Below, in pieces: positions 7,783 through 17,200 of a DNA stretch of 29,879 bases. Position numbers and translations under genes: made by a program. How positions within the stretch are numbered: position 1 is the first letter of the stretch; the number at the start of each line of letters is the position of its first letter. Location: positions 1 through 29,879 of the forward strand of contig QFNF01000039.1 in assembly GCA_003240755.1 (NCBI GenBank), written 5' to 3'. Source of the DNA: Sphingomonas hengshuiensis (lineage in GTDB: Bacteria; Pseudomonadota; Alphaproteobacteria; Sphingomonadales; Sphingomonadaceae). The notes beneath the pieces were generated by a model. It had not been told where the DNA came from. It saw only the letters and a list, made by a program, of their open reading frames with translations, and did not search any database.

Positions 7783-10119
7783 CTACCGGGCGGGCCCGGC
7801 GGGCGTCATCGAATAGGGGGCGGCGCCGGGGCCGGTCGCCCATGTCCTGTTCGGGGTCGGCCCCATGACGAAGCGCAAGGTGCCGCCGGCCATGATCTCG
7901 TCCTGCGAAATCCAGGTGCGGTCGAGCTTGCGGCCGTTGAGCGTCGCCGACTGGATATAGACGTTGGCGGCGCCGTTGCCGGGCGCCTCCACCACGAAGC
8001 GCCTGCCGTTTTCCAGCGCCAGTTCGGACCGGCGGAACAGCGGCGAGCCGATGACATACTGGTTCGCGCCGGGCGTGACCGGATAGAAGCCCAGCGCGCT
8101 GAACACATACCATGCCGAGGTCTGGCCGTTATCCTCGTCGCCCGGATAGCCGTCGGGCTGCGCGGCATAGAGGCGGCGCATGACGTTGCGGACATGCCAC
8201 TGCGTCTTCCACGGCGCGCCGGCATAGTCGTAGAGATAGATCATGTGCTGGATCGGCTGGTTGCCATGGGCGTAATTGCCCATGTTCACGATCTGCATCT
8301 CGCGGATTTCGTGAATGACCTGCCCATAGTAGCTCGCATCGAACCTGGGCGGGCTGTCGAACACCTGATCGATCTTCGCGACGAACGCACGGTCGCCGCC
8401 CATCAGGTCGATCAGGCCGCGCACGTCCTGAAACACCGACCAGCTATAGTGCATGCTGTTGCCTTCGGTGAAGGCATCGCCCCATTTGAACGGGTTGAAC
8501 GGCGACTGGAAGCTGCCGTCCTTGTTGCGGCCGCGCATCCAGCCGACTGAGGGGTCGAACAGCTTGCGATAATTCTGCGCGCGGGCGCGGAACATCGCCG
8601 CGTCTTCGGTCTTGCCCAGCGCCTCGGCCAGCCGGGCGATGGTGAAGTCGGCATAGGCATATTCGAGGGTACGGGCGGCGTTTTCCCTGATGCCGACGTC
8701 ATAGGGGACATAACCGAGGCGGTTGTAATATTCGACGCCCTCGCGCCCGACCGCGCTGATCGTCTTGCCGTCCGCCGATGTGGGACGGCCGACGCTGGTC
8801 GTCGCGTTCTTCCTGATCGCTTCGTACAGCGTGTCGATATCGTAGCCGCGAATGCCCTTCAGATACGCGTCCGCGATGTTCACCGCCGAATTCGACCCGA
8901 TCATCACGTCGCGGTGGCCGGGGCTGGCCCATTCGGGCAGCCAGCCGGATTCGCGATAGGTGTTGGCCAGCCCCGCCATGATCTCGCCGTCCAGCTTGCG
9001 CTCCATCAGCGTGAACAGCGGAAAGACCGCGCGGAACGTGTCCCAGAAGCCGTTGTCGGTGAACATCGGTCCGGGCAGCACCTGCCCGTTATACGGGCTG
9101 TAGTGCACCATCTTGCCCGCGCGGTCGTACTCGTGGAAGCGCCGGGGAAAGAGCTGCGTGCGGTAGAGCGCGGAATAGAAGGTGCGGACATTGTCGATAT
9201 CGGGATCGTCGACCCTGTAGCGGCCCAGCAGCGCGCTCCACGCGGTGCGCGCCTTTTCCCTCGTCTGGTCGAAGCCGTCGCGGCCGAGTTCGCGGTCGAG
9301 GTTCAACTGCGCCTGTTCGGCGCTGATGAAGGAAGAGGCGACGCGGACATGGACCTGTTCGCCCTTGCGCGTCTTGAACCCGATCAGCGCGCCGACGCGC
9401 CTGCCCTCGGCGCTGGTCACGCCCGGCTGGCGTTTGAAGCCGTCGCCGAAGGTGTCGGCGACGATGAAGTCGCGGTCGAATTCGAGCACGAAGTAGTTCT
9501 TGAAATTGGCGGGCACCCCGCCGCTGTTGTTCCTCGCCCAGCCGATGATGCGGCGCTGTTTCGGCAGGATCGTGACGGCCGACCCCTTGTCGAACGCGTC
9601 GAGCAGGATCCAGCTCCGGTCGCTTTGCGGGAAGGTGAAGCGGAACTGCGCGGCGCGTTCGGTCGGCGCGATTTCGACGGTGGTGTCGTAATCGGCGAGA
9701 TACGCGCTGTAATAATAGGGCCGGGCCGTCTCCGCCTTGTGCGAATACCATGACGCGCGGTCGGCCTCGGCCAGCTTCGGCGCGCCGGTCATCGCCATCA
9801 GCGAGAAGGCGCCATAGTCGTTCATCCACGGGCTGGGCTGATGGGTCTGCTTGAACCCCCACAATTTCGTGTCGCGATAGCGATAGGCCCAGCCGTCACC
9901 GGCCTTGTTGGTGGTCGGCGTCCAGAAGTTCATGCCCCATGGCAGGGCGATCGCCGGATAGGTGTTGCCATAGGACAGTTCGTAGGTCGAATCGGTCCCC
10001 ATCAGCGGGTTGACCAGATCGACCGGATCGGCGCGGCGTTCCTGCGCGGTCGCAGGCGCGATGGTGCCGAGGATCAGCGCAAGCGCGGTGGCGGCGGCGG
10101 TCAGGCGGGGCAGGGCCAT
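7783..10119 (-). CDS. GH92 exo-alpha-mannosidase, probably alpha-1,2, exported
   Basis: This 778-aa calcium-dependent inverting alpha-mannosidase is predicted to be periplasmic; an N-terminal signal peptide ends near ATAQ (residue 26). N-terminal GH92 motifs include NPLMGTDSTYELSYGNTYPA and HQPSPWMNDYG; the catalytic (alpha/alpha)6 domain ends with EDNGQTSAWYVFSALGFYPV. Glu552 (TEGNS), His603-Glu604 (VIHEIR), Asp661 and Asp663 (GDEDNG) match Glu533, His584-Glu585, Asp642 and Asp644 of Bt3990 (numbers from memory) with a constant offset of 19. This is strong support for an active enzyme; the His-Glu pair is the recalled mark of alpha-1,2 specificity. The start is ATG 10119, preceded by AGAGAGAGGA. 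The upstream ROK kinase gene ends 17 bp away, so the two form an operon. Confidence 0.95.
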   Translation of the reverse strand: MALPRLTAAATALALILGTIAPATAQERRADPVDLVNPLMGTDSTYELSYGNTYPAIALPWGMNFWTPTTNKAGDGWAYRYRDTKLWGFKQTHQPSPWMNDYGAFSLMAMTGAPKLAEADRASWYSHKAETARPYYYSAYLADYDTTVEIAPTERAAQFRFTFPQSDRSWILLDAFDKGSAVTILPKQRRIIGWARNNSGGVPANFKNYFVLEFDRDFIVADTFGDGFKRQPGVTSAEGRRVGALIGFKTRKGEQVHVRVASSFISAEQAQLNLDRELGRDGFDQTREKARTAWSALLGRYRVDDPDIDNVRTFYSALYRTQLFPRRFHEYDRAGKMVHYSPYNGQVLPGPMFTDNGFWDTFRAVFPLFTLMERKLDGEIMAGLANTYRESGWLPEWASPGHRDVMIGSNSAVNIADAYLKGIRGYDIDTLYEAIRKNATTSVGRPTSADGKTISAVGREGVEYYNRLGYVPYDVGIRENAARTLEYAYADFTIARLAEALGKTEDAAMFRARAQNYRKLFDPSVGWMRGRNKDGSFQSPFNPFKWGDAFTEGNSMHYSWSVFQDVRGLIDLMGGDRAFVAKIDQVFDSPPRFDASYYGQVIHEIREMQIVNMGNYAHGNQPIQHMIYLYDYAGAPWKTQWHVRNVMRRLYAAQPDGYPGDEDNGQTSAWYVFSALGFYPVTPGANQYVIGSPLFRRSELALENGRRFVVEAPGNGAANVYIQSATLNGRKLDRTWISQDEIMAGGTLRFVMGPTPNRTWATGPGAAPYSMTPAGPAR

Positions 10120-10136
10120 GGGCACGGTCCTCTCTC

Positions 10137-11048
10137 TCAACGGGTCGGCAGATGGTGGCGGGCGCGATCCCAGAAGGCGGGATCGAAGGTGGCGGCGGCA
10201 CCGATGATCGCCGCGTCCTCGGTATCGGCATGGACGGCGATGCCGGTGGCGGGCAGCGCCCGGCCCAGTGCCGGGCCGAACAGGTCGACCGCGCCGCAGA
10301 TGCGCCCGCCGAGCATGACGGTCGCGGCACCGAACCGGGCGACCCAGGGCGACAGGATCGTGCCGAGATGGGCGCCATATTCGGCGAAGATCGCGGCGGC
10401 GTGGGCATCGCCGGCCCGCGCGGCCTGGGCGCCGGTGACGACGGTGGCGGCACTGCCGAGGCGTTCGCGCAGGCGCGCGGTGAGCCAGCGCGCGGACACA
10501 TGATCGTCGGCGATACCGCCGCGGAAGGGCAGGTGCCACAGCGACCCATGGGGCGGCACGTCGTCGCCATCGATCGCCGGGATGCCGCCGCGGCGCAGGA
10601 ATGCCGAACCCAGTCCGGTGCCGAGCGTGACGCCGATGACATTGTCCGTGGCCGGCGCCGCGCCGATCGCGACGCAGCCGACGGCGAAGGCGGTGGCGTC
10701 GTTCAGGAAGCGGACGGCGCGCGGGAAACGCTGTGCGGCGGCAAGCGCCGCGCCGACATCGACACCGTTCAGCGCGGCGAATTTGGCGTTGCCGGCGAAA
10801 TGACCGATGCCGGCGGCATAGTCGAACGGGCCGGGCATCGCGATGCCGATGCCGGTGACGCGCGCGGGACCGACCCGTTCGATCACCGCGTCGATCGCGC
10901 CGGCCCATGCCGCGATCAGCGTGTCGCGATCATCGTCGGGGGCGCAGGGGTCGTGGCGGTAGCTTTCGGGCAGGATCGCGCCGCGACCGCCGTTCGCAAC
11001 CGCCGCCGCGGCGATGTGATGCCCGCCAATATCGACCCCGACGATCAT
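10137..11048 (-). CDS. ROK-family sugar kinase without the usual zinc motif
   Basis: This 303-aa cytoplasmic kinase of the ROK/ASKHA fold probably phosphorylates mannose (or GlcNAc/glucose) from the locus. The N-terminal phosphate loop is VGVDIGGHHI, the catalytic base is Asp117 in FLNDATAF, and a second phosphate motif is GVTLGTGLGSAF (139-150). The canonical ROK zinc site (GEIGH, then CxCGxxGCxE) is absent: residues 160-190 read DGDDVPPHGSLWHLPFRGG and contain no cysteine pair. The start is ATG 11048, chosen over an upstream ATG because GGGGGAGGG immediately precedes it and DIGG then falls at the usual place. A LacI-type operator lies about 50 bp upstream. The family is clear, the substrate is inferred from context. 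Confidence 0.85.
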   Translation of the reverse strand: MIVGVDIGGHHIAAAAVANGGRGAILPESYRHDPCAPDDDRDTLIAAWAGAIDAVIERVGPARVTGIGIAMPGPFDYAAGIGHFAGNAKFAALNGVDVGAALAAAQRFPRAVRFLNDATAFAVGCVAIGAAPATDNVIGVTLGTGLGSAFLRRGGIPAIDGDDVPPHGSLWHLPFRGGIADDHVSARWLTARLRERLGSAATVVTGAQAARAGDAHAAAIFAEYGAHLGTILSPWVARFGAATVMLGGRICGAVDLFGPALGRALPATGIAVHADTEDAAIIGAAATFDPAFWDRARHHLPTR

Positions 11049-11096
11049 CCGCCCTCCCCCCGGTCCGCGTGGCGGGTTCGCCATCGCCTGCTGGTC

Positions 11097-11125
11097 GTGT
11101 AATCCATTACATCAGTCGAAACCAA
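11097..11125 (-). promoter_or_regulatory. Operator R1 and probable promoter of the ROK-GH92 operon
   Basis: TGTAATCCATTACA (11098-11111) has two perfect 6-bp inverted arms around CC. On the minus strand a possible -35 TTGGTT (11120-11125) and -10 TTACAC (11097-11102) are 17 bp apart, with the -10 inside the operator, a layout suited to repression. It lies between the lacI stop and the kinase start, so ROK-GH92 can be transcribed independently of lacI. The operator is strong by recurrence; the promoter hexamers are tentative. Confidence 0.75.
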
Positions 11126-11128
11126 CCC

Positions 11129-12121
11129 TTAATCGACGGGGCCGCTGCTCTGCCGGACGATCAGCGCGTGGGGGAGGACATGGACGGTGTCGTCGGTGGC
11201 CTTGCCCTCGATCCGGTCGATCAGGATTTCGCACGCCCGGGCGCCCATCGCCTCGGCCGGCTGGGCGATGGTGGTGAGCGACGGGGTGGAATGGGCGGCG
11301 AAGCTGATGTCGTCGAAGCCGGTGATGGCAAGGTCGTGCGGCACGCGCAGCCCCCTCGCCGTGGTGGCCTGGATGGCGCCGATCGCCATTTCGTCGTTCA
11401 TGCTGAACAGCGCGGTGGGGCGTTCGGGGAGGGACAGGAATTCCGCTGCCGCATTATGCCCGGATTCCATCGTCCAGTTGCCGAACCGCACCAGCGCCGG
11501 ATCGAATACGACGCCGGCGGCGTCGAGCGCGGCGCGATAGCCCTTCATCCGGTCGACCGCGTGCGGATTGGCGGGCGGGCCGCTGATCGCGGCGATGCGG
11601 CGATGGCCGGCGGCGATCAGGTGATCGACCATCTCGCGCGCCGCGCCGGCATTGTCGATGCGGACCGAGGGCGCCTGCGTCAGTTCGCAGCCACAGGCAT
11701 GGACGATCGGATAGGTCGCCGCGCGTTGCCGCGCGTTGAAGCCGTAATCGGGGCTGAGCTGGATCACGCCATCGGCCAGCCGGGTTTCGACCAGTTGTTC
11801 GTAATGCGCCTCGCGATCGCGGGAGTCGCGCGTGTCGCCCAGGAACACCGAATAGCCGCGCCGCCATGCGATCGATTCGATGCCGGCCGTCACATTGGCG
11901 AAGAACGGGTTGGCGATCCCCGGCACCAGCACCAGCACCGAAAAGGACCGGTCGGAGCGCAGGTTGCGCGCCAGCAGGTTGGGGCGGTAATCGACCGCCG
12001 CCACCGCCGCCATCACGCGGGCGCGGGTCGCCTCGGTCACTTTTTCGGGGGTGCGCAGCGCGCGCGACACGGTGGCGGTCGACAGGCCGGCCGCTTTCGC
12101 GACGTCGATGATACTGCTCAT
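11129..12121 (-). CDS. LacI-family transcriptional regulator of the mannan locus
   Basis: This 330-aa repressor has an N-terminal helix-turn-helix (IIDVAKAAGLSTATVSRAL, residues 4-22), the hinge region (YRPNLLARNLRS) and a periplasmic-binding-protein-like effector domain (VPGIANPFFANVTAGIE through GFDDISFA). The start is ATG 12121, which puts the HTH at the extreme N-terminus as in nearly all LacI proteins; an in-frame ATG at 12172 would add 17 unlikely residues. It is the only regulator in the locus. Matching palindromes lie on both sides of the gene and before the receptor, so it very likely controls all three transcripts and possibly itself. The inducer is probably mannose, a mannoside or a phosphorylated derivative (inference). 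Confidence 0.93.
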   Translation of the reverse strand: MSSIIDVAKAAGLSTATVSRALRTPEKVTEATRARVMAAVAAVDYRPNLLARNLRSDRSFSVLVLVPGIANPFFANVTAGIESIAWRRGYSVFLGDTRDSRDREAHYEQLVETRLADGVIQLSPDYGFNARQRAATYPIVHACGCELTQAPSVRIDNAGAAREMVDHLIAAGHRRIAAISGPPANPHAVDRMKGYRAALDAAGVVFDPALVRFGNWTMESGHNAAAEFLSLPERPTALFSMNDEMAIGAIQATTARGLRVPHDLAITGFDDISFAAHSTPSLTTIAQPAEAMGARACEILIDRIEGKATDDTVHVLPHALIVRQSSGPVD

Positions 12122-12220
12122 GCCCCGTGTTCCCCCGCCTGATCGTTCTGCCGACCGTCCGCCCCGAGTCAAGCGCCCGGCCGCCGTGCGAACGGATAGC
12201 GCGCATAGGCCGGGCCCGCC

Positions 12221-12236
12221 ATGTAATCCATTACAT
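12221..12236. promoter_or_regulatory. Operator R2 between lacI and the symporter operon
   Basis: ATGTAATCCATTACAT is an inverted repeat with 7-bp arms around CC, identical in its 14-bp core to R1. It lies in the 201-bp divergent gap, about 100 bp from each start, and could control both lacI and the symporter-GH92-GH2-GH85 operon. No convincing -35/-10 pair could be assigned for either direction. Confidence 0.78.
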
Positions 12237-12322
12237 TATTCGCTTGCGGGTGCGGGCGATGCTGCCTAGGCTTGGCGGCAACGAAGCGGTCCCGGCGGGA
12301 CCCGGCAGAGGAGGAGGGCGGC

Positions 12323-14209
12323 GTGGCGCCGATCGACGGGCTGATCGTCCTCGCATATCTGGTGGCGACGCTGGCGATCGCGCTGAAGGTGCGGGCGCGC
12401 GCCGCCGAGAGCATCGACAGCTATTATCTCGGCAACAAGCGGATGCCATGGTATCTGCTGTGCCTGTCCGACGCGTCGGGGATGTTCGACATTTCGGGCA
12501 CGATGTGGCTGTCGACCCTGCTGTTCCTGTACGGGATGAAGAGCATCTGGCTGCCGTGGCTGTGGCCGGTGTTCAACCAGGTGTTCCTGATGGCGTATCT
12601 CGCCATCTGGCTGCGCCGGTCGAACGTGCGGTCGGGGGCGGAGTGGATCCTGTTCCGGTTCGGCGACAATCGCGGCAGCCGGCTGTCGCACCTGTCGGTC
12701 GTGCTGTTCTCGGTCATCTGCGTCGTCGGGTTCCTCGTCTATGCGTTCGTCGGCATCGGCAAGTTCATGGAATTGTTCCTGCCATGGGAGTCGATCGGCC
12801 CGGCGCTGGGGCTGCACCTGTCGCCGGCGCAGGTGCCGGTCGCCTATGCGGTGTTCTTCACCACGCTGGTCACGATCTATGTCGTGCTGGGCGGGCTGCC
12901 GGGCATCGTGTGGACCGACGTGCTGCAGTTCGGGATCATGACGCTGGCGGCGTTCTTCGTCGCCGGCATGGCGATGACGATGGTCACGCCGGCGCAGATC
13001 GCGGCGGCGACGCCCGCAGGATGGATGAGCCCGGCATTCGGATGGCATCTGGGACTGGACTGGCGCGCGATCCGGCCCGAGGCGGCGGCCAAGGTCGCCG
13101 GCGACGGGTATGAGCTGTTCACCGCGCTGATGATGATGATGCTGTTTTCCGGCATCCTGAAAAGCGCGGCGGGACCGGCACCCAGCTATGACATGCAGCG
13201 CGTGCTGGCGACGCGATCCCCACGCGATGCGGCGAAGGTGACGGGGTTCGTGTCGGTGGTGCTGATGCCGATCCGTTACCTGATGATCGCCGGGTTCACC
13301 GTGCTGGCGCTGGTGTTCGTCGACCGGCTGGACCTAGCATCGGGCGGCAAGGTCGATTTCGAGAACCTGCTGCCCGCCGCGATCCAGGCGTTCATGCCGG
13401 CGGGCGTGCGCGGGGTCATCGTCACCGGCCTGCTGGCGGCGTTCATGGCGACCTTTGCCTCCAGCCTGAACGCCGCGCCGCTCTATATCGTCAACGACGT
13501 CTATCGCCGGTACGTGAACCCGCAGGCGTCGCAGCGGCTGCTGGTACGGCTGAGCTATGCCGTGTCGGTCGCCGTCGTGCTGCTGGCGATGGGAATCGGG
13601 CTGTTCGTCGCGTCGATCAACGATGCGCTGCAATGGATCGTGTCCGGCCTGTGGGGCGGGTACACCGTGTCGAACGTCATCAAATGGTATTGGTGGCGCT
13701 TCAACGGCGAGGGCTATTTCGCGGGCATGGTCGCCGGCATCGCCTGTTCGCTGGGCTTTCCGTTCGTGTTCGGGCCGCTGCTGCCGCAGGCGGGGGCGAT
13801 CCTGCCGCTCTACCTGTTCCCGCTCATCATCCTGGTGTCGGGCGCGGTGGCGGTGGCGGCCAGCCTGATGACGAGGCCGACCGACCCGGCGGTGCTGCTC
13901 GGCTTCTACCGGCAGGTGCGGCCATGGGGATTCTGGGGGCCGGTACAGGCGCTGCTCGCGGTGGAGAACCCGGCGGCGCAGCCCAATCGCGAGCTGCCGC
14001 GCAACGCGTTCAACATCGTGGTCGGCACGCTGATGCAGACCGCGCTGGTGGCGACGCCGGTGTTCCTGGTGGTCAAGAATTTCGCGGCGATGGCCGCGTG
14101 CCTGGCGGTGGTTCTGGTGTGTGGAGGGATATTGTGGCGGACCTGGTATCGGCGGCTGGCCGACTGGCCCGAGGATATGGCCGCCGGCCCGGCGGAGCGC
14201 GCGGCGTGA
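12323..14209 (+). CDS. Sodium:solute symporter (SSS family), probable sugar importer
   Basis: This 628-aa inner-membrane transporter has about 14 hydrophobic helices. SSS features include YYLGNKRMPWYLLCLSDASG near the N-terminus, the ILKSAAGPAPSYDMQRVLA loop, and GLLAAFMATFASSLNAAP, equivalent to the conserved sodium-binding helix region. The start is GTG 12323: GAGGAGGG at 12311-12318 is an excellent ribosome binding site for it, while the upstream in-frame ATG gives a charged 17-residue extension with no homology. It is first in an operon with GH92, GH2 and GH85 genes and overlaps the next gene by GTGA. It probably brings mannose or the Man-GlcNAc core from periplasm to cytoplasm; the actual substrate is inference. 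Confidence 0.88.
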   Translation: MAPIDGLIVLAYLVATLAIALKVRARAAESIDSYYLGNKRMPWYLLCLSDASGMFDISGTMWLSTLLFLYGMKSIWLPWLWPVFNQVFLMAYLAIWLRRSNVRSGAEWILFRFGDNRGSRLSHLSVVLFSVICVVGFLVYAFVGIGKFMELFLPWESIGPALGLHLSPAQVPVAYAVFFTTLVTIYVVLGGLPGIVWTDVLQFGIMTLAAFFVAGMAMTMVTPAQIAAATPAGWMSPAFGWHLGLDWRAIRPEAAAKVAGDGYELFTALMMMMLFSGILKSAAGPAPSYDMQRVLATRSPRDAAKVTGFVSVVLMPIRYLMIAGFTVLALVFVDRLDLASGGKVDFENLLPAAIQAFMPAGVRGVIVTGLLAAFMATFASSLNAAPLYIVNDVYRRYVNPQASQRLLVRLSYAVSVAVVLLAMGIGLFVASINDALQWIVSGLWGGYTVSNVIKWYWWRFNGEGYFAGMVAGIACSLGFPFVFGPLLPQAGAILPLYLFPLIILVSGAVAVAASLMTRPTDPAVLLGFYRQVRPWGFWGPVQALLAVENPAAQPNRELPRNAFNIVVGTLMQTALVATPVFLVVKNFAAMAACLAVVLVCGGILWRTWYRRLADWPEDMAAGPAERAA

Positions 14210-17200
14210 GGCGGTTCGCAGGGGCGATGCTGCTGGCGCTGGCGATCCCGGCGATCGGGCCGGCCATGGCACAGGACGCCGACGACCCGGTGCAATGGGT
14301 CGATCCGATGATCGGCACCGATGGCGACGGCCATGTGTTTCCGGGTGCCACGCTGCCGTTCGGGATGGTGCAGCTCAGCCCGTCGAACACCCGCGACGGG
14401 TGGAAATGGACATCGGGCTATCATTACAGCGACACCGTCATCGACGGGTTCGCCCATACCCATATCAGCGGCGCGGGGCTGGGGGCGCTGGGCGATATAT
14501 TGCTGATGCCGACGCGGGTGGCGGGGACGGCGGCGGGGGCGCTCGACCGGCCCGGCACCGGCTATCGCTCGCGCTTCTCGCACGACCGGGAACGGGCGCA
14601 GGCGGGATATTACCGCGTCCACCTGAACGATGCCGATGTCGATGTCGAGCTGACCACGACGCTGCGCACCGGGTTCCACCGCTATCGTTTCAACGGCGCG
14701 GCTGACCGCTATGTCGTGATCGATCCGATCCATGCGGTCGGCGACGATCATGCGCTGGAAAGCGGGATAGAGGTGATCTCGGACCGTGAGATTCGCGGCT
14801 GGCGGCGGACGATCGGGTCGTCGGCGGGGGCGCGTACCGTGTATTTCGTGGCGCGGTTCTCGCAGCCGTTCGAACGGGCGCAGTTGACCGAGGCCGACCG
14901 GCCGGTCGCCGGGCGGCAGGGAACGGGCGCGGCGCGGCGCACCTATGTCCGGTTCGCGCGCGATATCGCCCGGGTCGAGGTCGCGGTGGCGCTCTCGCAT
15001 GCGTCGGCGGCGGGCGCGCTGGCCAATTTCCGGGCGGAGGCCGAGGGGCGGGATTTCGACACGGTACGGCGGGCGGCGCAGGATGCGTGGCGCAGGCGGT
15101 TGTCGGCGATCCGCATCGACGAAGCCGATCCCGCGCGGAAGCGCGTGTTCTACACCGCCAGCTATCACGCCGCGATCGCGCCCAACCTGGTGTCCGACGT
15201 CACCGGCGACTATCGCGTCGAGGGCAGGGTGCTGCGCTCCGAAATCCCGCAGTTCAGCAATTTTTCGAACTGGGACACGTATCGCGCCGTCCATCCGCTG
15301 CTCACCATCGTCGATCCCGACATGGCGGGCGGGATCGTCGCCAGCATGGTGTCGCGCCACCGCGATGCCGGGCTGCTCCTGCCCAGTTGGGAAGCGGTCG
15401 GCCACGACAACCGGGTGATGATCGGCTATCCGATCGTGTCGATCATCGCCGATGCGGTCATCAAGGGGCTGCCGGGCGTCGATCCGAACAGCGCCTATGC
15501 CGCGATCCGGGCGAGCGCGTTCGACCGGACCAGGCACAGCAACGTCTATGACCTGAACGGCATGGACGGCTATCTGCGCTATGGCTTCGTACCCGCCGAC
15601 GTCGCCAGTTCGGTGTCGAAGACGACCGAGCAGAATTACGAGGACTGGGCGATCGGGCAGGTCGCGGCGAAGCTCGGCCGCACGCACGATGCCGCCCTGT
15701 TCGCCGGGCGCGCGACCGGGTGGCGGCAATTGTACGATCCGGCCGGTGGCTGGCTGTTGCCGCGGCTGGCCGATGGTCGCTTTGCACCGATGCGGCGCGA
15801 CGACTGGGGCGACCTGAACCGCCATTACGTCTCGGGCAATATCTGGGCCTATTCGGCCTATACCCCGCACGACATGGCGGCGGCGATCCGGCTGCACGGC
15901 GGGCGCGCGGCCTATGGCGACTGGCTCGACGCCATCTTTCGCGACGCGACGCCGATCGGCGGCGAACAGCATGTCGACCTGTCGGGGTTCGTCGGGCGCT
16001 ATGGCCATGGCGACGAGCCGGGGCACCAGATGCCGTACCTGTTCAACCTGGCGGGACAGCCGGGGCGGACGCAATATTACGTGAACCGCGTGCTGCGCGA
16101 CATGTATTCGGACCGGCCGGACGGGTTGGTCAACAATGACGATCTGGGGCAGATGTCGGCATGGTACGTGTTCAGCACGCTGGGCTTCTACCCGGTGGCG
16201 CCGGGCGACCTGACCTATCAGATCGGCGCGCCCTATCACCGGCGGGCGACGGTGACGCTGCCGGGCGGGCGGGCGTTCGTGGTCGAGGCGGACGGGCTGT
16301 CGCCGCGCAACATCCATGTCCAGTCGGCGACGCTGGACGGGCGGCCGTTGACGGTGAGCTATCTGACGCATGCGCAGTTGCTGGCCGGCGGCACGCTGCG
16401 CTTCGTGATGGGGGCGACACCGTCGCGCTGGGGAACCGGGGCGGCGGACAGCAGCCTCGGCGCGTTCGACGACCGCGCGCCGGTCGCTGTCGCGCAGCGC
16501 GCGCCCTGGGCACCCTATGACCCCGTCGACGATCCGCGCTTCGCCGCGACGCGCGACGTGACGTTGCGCGCGGACGGCGGGACCATCCGCTATACGCGGG
16601 GTGCGGGGGCGCCGGCGCCGGGGTCGACGCGCTATGGCGCGCCGGTGCGGATCGATCGCGACACGGTGCTGCGCGCCGCCGCGTTCGACCCGGCGCTGGG
16701 GCGGAGCACGACGCTGGCGCGGCACTATGTCCGCAGCATGCTGAAGGGCGCACCGGCCGGGTTCCCGCGCATCGCGATCGCCGAGGACGGCATCGGCTAT
16801 GGCGCGAAGGACGGGGCGATGCTGATCGACGGGATCGTCGGCGGTCCGGCGTACGGCGACAAACGCTGGACCGGGCGGGTCGGCGATATCACCGCGACGA
16901 TCGATCTGGGCAGCGCGAAGCCGGCACGGACGCTCACCATCGGCTATCTCGACGATGCGATGAACGGCATCATGCCGCCGCGCCGGATCGAGGTGCTGGC
17001 GGGGGATGATCCGGACCGGCTGGTGCCGGTCGGGCACCGCGACATCGGGCCGTGGGGCGGCGTCGCGCAGAAGGTGGAACGTATCGCGATACCGCTGCCC
17101 GGCCGCGCCTATCGCCATTACCGTATCCGGGGGGTCGCGTGGGGCGACCTGCCCGCCTCCCTCAAGCCGCCGGGCCGCCCGGCGTGGCTGTTCCTCGACG

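Noticed and set aside
7783..10908. Fusion of the ROK kinase region and GH92 into one 1041-aa protein
   Set aside because: The N-terminal 263 residues are an out-of-frame reading of the kinase gene. A signal peptide and ribosome binding site precede ATG 10119.
12222..12235. Operator R2 as part of a mobile element or attachment site
   Set aside because: No transposase, integrase or direct repeats are nearby; its position and recurrence fit a LacI operator better.
14206..14226. ATG 14227 as start of the second GH92 gene
   Set aside because: It would cut the basic residues and half of the hydrophobic core from the signal peptide. GTG 14206 has a better-placed GGAG and gives the same overlap pattern as the next two genes.
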